Of a stretch of DNA of 7,695 nucleotides, positions 5,967-7,695 are shown piece after piece (position 1 is the first letter of the stretch; every line of letters starts with the position of its first letter). The notes under the pieces are model-generated. The model searched no databases and had not been told where the DNA came from. It worked only from the letters and a program-made list of their open reading frames with translations. The DNA lies in contig DATFXR010000368.1 in NCBI GenBank assembly GCA_035315685.1, positions 1 to 7,695 on the forward strand, in the 5' to 3' direction. The stretch comes from QHWK01 sp035315685. GTDB lineage: Bacteria; Acidobacteriota; Vicinamibacteria; Vicinamibacterales; CAVVIG01. The position numbers were made by a program, and so were the translations under genes.

Positions 5967-7112
5967 TCACGGCTCCGGAACGAGCTCCGGGGACGGGATG
6001 AAGTTGTACAAATGCCTGCCGACGATTTCCTGGATCACGACGTCCGGCCGCTCGCGCCTGATCACCTCCGCGTCGAAGTCGTTCTGCCACAGATACACCG
6101 CGCGACTGAAGTGCTCGGATAGAAACGGAACGAGCCGAGAGACGAACGAGTCGCGGAACACCACGGCGCGCGGCAGCGACGCGTCGTCGATCTCCGTGAT
6201 CAGCCTGCCTTCCTCGGCCATCGGCGCCGCGCCAGCCGGCTCGACGACACGCGCGCGGCGCGGATGGCGTGGCACCAGCGCGAGATCGGTTTCGGAGAGC
6301 ACCCGTTTCAATCCCATCATGCCGGCCAGATCCATCGCGCCGACGCGCCGTTCGGTGGGCTCGAAGTCGTCGCGGGTCCACGCCGGCGGCGTCTTCGGGA
6401 CGCGTGCGCGCACGGCGCCGATGATTTGCTGATATGCGACCAGCGCGCCGCGATCGTTCCAGTGGCTATCGGTCTTCTGGTAGATGCGCTCGCGCCCTTT
6501 GGCTTCGAACAGCCAGCCGCGCAGGTCGACGGCGAGGCCAGTGTCCTGCAGCGTCGTGAACAGTTGATCAGTACGTGCGACATCGGTGACGCGCGTCAGC
6601 GTGTCCGGCATCTGCTCGTCATAAATCACGTGCTTGTCGGGCGCGATCGTGAACACGTACCCAATGCCGCGTGCGTGCAGCCACGCGCTCGCGCGTCGGA
6701 TGGCCGCGCGCCAGTTGGCGAGCGCCACCGGCGTCAGCGGCTCGACGTTGGCGTAGTCCTCGATCGCCTTGTCGTCGGCATAGAAGAACCACCCGTTGCG
6801 GCCCTTGACCACCGCCGTCGACGGCGAGACGCCGAGCAGGAACAGACGGCTCGCCGCGCTCCATCGAACGAGCGCGCTGCGGAAGCCGAAGTGATCCTCG
6901 AACCATGCGCTCAACTGCGGACCGTACGCGGCGACAGCGCTCCAGGTCGGCGCGATCCGCGGAAAAGCGGCGAGCTCGCGATTCTCGGCGCCGGGGTCGG
7001 CGCCGTCGCGACCGGCGAGATTCGCGGCGAGCGGCAGCGAGATCACGACGATGAACAGCAGCGCCAGCAAGCGGTTGTCGTGCACCCGATGGGAGACGTC
7101 CGGTGCAGGCAT
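5967..7112 (-). CDS. AlgJ/AlgX-like SGNH-type protein for polysaccharide O-acetylation, 381 aa
   Basis: Residues 14-34 (LLALLFIVVISLPLAANLAG) form one N-terminal membrane anchor or uncleaved signal; the rest should be periplasmic. The ALGX/ALGJ SGNH-like domain (PF16822 type) shows its landmarks: FEDHFGFRSALVRW (71-84), KGRNGWFFYADD (103-114), APDKHVIY (157-164), the DxH pair in KTDSHWNDRG (Asp215, His217) and the probable Ser nucleophile in VFRDSF (Ser322). These match Asp174/His176/Ser269 of Pseudomonas AlgX. The C-terminus (RPDVVIQEIVGRHLYNF) is the normal family ending, so the gene is complete. The start ATG (7112-7110) shares one base with the MBOAT stop (TGATG on the minus strand); the frame continues upstream of it only as an out-of-frame reading of the MBOAT gene. 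With that partner it likely acetylates an exopolysaccharide or cell-wall glycan of unknown identity. Confidence 0.93.
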   Translation of the reverse strand: MPAPDVSHRVHDNRLLALLFIVVISLPLAANLAGRDGADPGAENRELAAFPRIAPTWSAVAAYGPQLSAWFEDHFGFRSALVRWSAASRLFLLGVSPSTAVVKGRNGWFFYADDKAIEDYANVEPLTPVALANWRAAIRRASAWLHARGIGYVFTIAPDKHVIYDEQMPDTLTRVTDVARTDQLFTTLQDTGLAVDLRGWLFEAKGRERIYQKTDSHWNDRGALVAYQQIIGAVRARVPKTPPAWTRDDFEPTERRVGAMDLAGMMGLKRVLSETDLALVPRHPRRARVVEPAGAAPMAEEGRLITEIDDASLPRAVVFRDSFVSRLVPFLSEHFSRAVYLWQNDFDAEVIRRERPDVVIQEIVGRHLYNFIPSPELVPEP

Positions 7113-7695
7113 CAGAAGCGGAAATAGATGAACGGGTTGTAGCTGCGCGCGGCGAGCTGGAGAATCGAGGCGACGAGCAGCGCGGTCAACAGCGCGGTAT
7201 TGACCAGCGGCACACCCCAGGTCAGCCCCGATCGATCCTGGCGCGCGACGCGCTCCGCCAGCGCCGGCACCCACGGCGTCGATCCAATTGCCCCCGCGAC
7301 GAGCGCCAGCCACAACTCCGGCGTGAGATACCAGCCGACGCTGTACGGCGTCGGCGCCGCCGGCGTGACGCCGGCCAGCGCCTCGAGAAAGGACACCGCG
7401 CCGCCGAGCGTCTCGGCGCGGAAGAAAACCCAGCCGACCATCACGACCGCCATCGTGTACACGTGCGGCCAGATCGGCCACGAGAGAACTGGAATGGCCG
7501 ATGGCTCACGGCTGATCGCTGCCGGATGGCTGATCGCGGACTCCGGGTGCGCCGATTGACGCCGGCCCGTCGCGACCCGCTCGACGACGAGAAAGACGCC
7601 GTGCCACAAGCCCCAGATCACGAAGTTCCAGCTCGCGCCGTGCCACAGTCCGCACAGGAAGAACACCGTCACCAGGTTGCGGTATTGGCGGCCGG
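7112..7695 (-). CDS. MBOAT-family (AlgI-like) O-acyltransferase, C-terminal part (5' end outside window)
   Basis: Only the last 194 or so residues are in the window; the frame is open to the right edge. GRQYRNLVTVFFLCGLWHG, continuing ASWNFVIWGLWHG, is the MBOAT core carrying the conserved active-site His region of AlgI-type enzymes. Further hydrophobic segments follow: VYTMAVVMVGWVFFR, LWLALVAGAIG and TALLTALLVASILQLAA, and the typical AlgI-like end YNPFIYFRF. It is an inner-membrane protein thought to move acetyl groups from a cytoplasmic donor to the periplasmic partner encoded immediately downstream, with which it shares a TGATG overlap. The cytoplasmic or periplasmic loop after WHGVFLVVERVATG holds an unusual Ser/Ala/Ile/Pro-rich stretch encoded by a short DNA repeat (7493-7555); the frame is kept, so the protein may still work. 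Confidence 0.94.
   Translation of the reverse strand, partial: GRQYRNLVTVFFLCGLWHGASWNFVIWGLWHGVFLVVERVATGRRQSAHPESAISHPAAISREPSAIPVLSWPIWPHVYTMAVVMVGWVFFRAETLGGAVSFLEALAGVTPAAPTPYSVGWYLTPELWLALVAGAIGSTPWVPALAERVARQDRSGLTWGVPLVNTALLTALLVASILQLAARSYNPFIYFRF
7493..7555 (-). repeat. Short GGCTGATCGC-type repeat embedded in the MBOAT coding sequence
   Basis: On the plus strand GGCTGATCGC occurs at 7510-7519 and again at 7528-7537, and GATGGCT at 7500-7506 and 7525-7531, in an interleaved arrangement. On the coding strand this encodes AISHPAAISREPSAI. I recall the same kind of SAISxxPSAIS peptide from simple GATCAGCC/CATCAGCC repeats scattered in acidobacterial and other soil-bacterial genomes. 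The insertion interpretation is inference: it falls in a loop between conserved MBOAT segments and keeps the frame. Confidence 0.5.

Noticed and set aside
6264..7127. 287-codon plus-strand frame opposite the AlgX-like gene
   Set aside because: Its Arg/Ala/Val-rich translation has no recognisable domain, and it lies wholly opposite a gene with conserved catalytic motifs.
7113..7481. Upstream extension of the AlgX-like frame to 7481
   Set aside because: This part is an out-of-frame reading of the MBOAT gene. The TGATG overlap and the membrane anchor after ATG 7112 give a natural start.

Overview
The window is high-G+C bacterial chromosomal DNA with densely packed genes. My best guess is Acidobacteriota, class Vicinamibacteria, or a similar soil bacterium. 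This is inferred from three things: a dispersed inverted repeat built from CACAGAGG-type 8-mers, a large secreted M14 peptidase with a C-terminal amidotransferase-like domain, and a small secreted HELGH protein of a type I associate with acidobacterial genomes. No rRNA, tRNA, CRISPR array, transposase or phage gene is visible.

Layout, left to right. (1) 2-847 (+): the C-terminal part of a fold-type I PLP-dependent aminotransferase, or of a MocR-type regulator carrying that domain; it is cut by the window edge. (2) 850-1045: a non-coding, palindromic, REPIN/MITE-like dispersed repeat that fills most of the first intergenic gap. (3) 1083-1726 (+): two small genes joined by a TGATG stop/start overlap, a conserved protein of unknown function and a Dabb (stress-responsive A/B barrel) protein. 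(4) 1794-2447 (+): a small secreted putative zinc metalloprotease with HELGH and a downstream Met-turn-like GLM. (5) 2541-5408 (+): a 955-residue secreted M14-family zinc carboxypeptidase homologue with a degenerate class I glutamine-amidotransferase-like C-terminal domain. (6) 5409-5559: an intergenic stretch with a cluster of GTGCGCG/CGCGCAC hairpins and an AT-rich 12-bp palindrome. (7) 5560-5817 (+): an 85-residue protein of unknown function. (8) 7695-5967 (-): a two-gene polysaccharide O-acetylation module, an MBOAT (AlgI-like) acyltransferase cut at the right edge and an AlgJ/AlgX-like SGNH-type protein, again joined by a TGATG overlap.

The clear functional partnership is the MBOAT and AlgX-like pair. 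In known systems the membrane protein passes acetyl groups across the inner membrane and the SGNH-like partner places them on an exopolysaccharide. The two secreted zinc peptidases are neighbours, but nothing ties them to one pathway.

I do not see a convincing new multi-gene system. The least explained items are the 196-bp nested inverted repeat after the aminotransferase gene, and a second repeat type (GGCTGATCGC units) that appears to be embedded in frame in a loop of the MBOAT protein.
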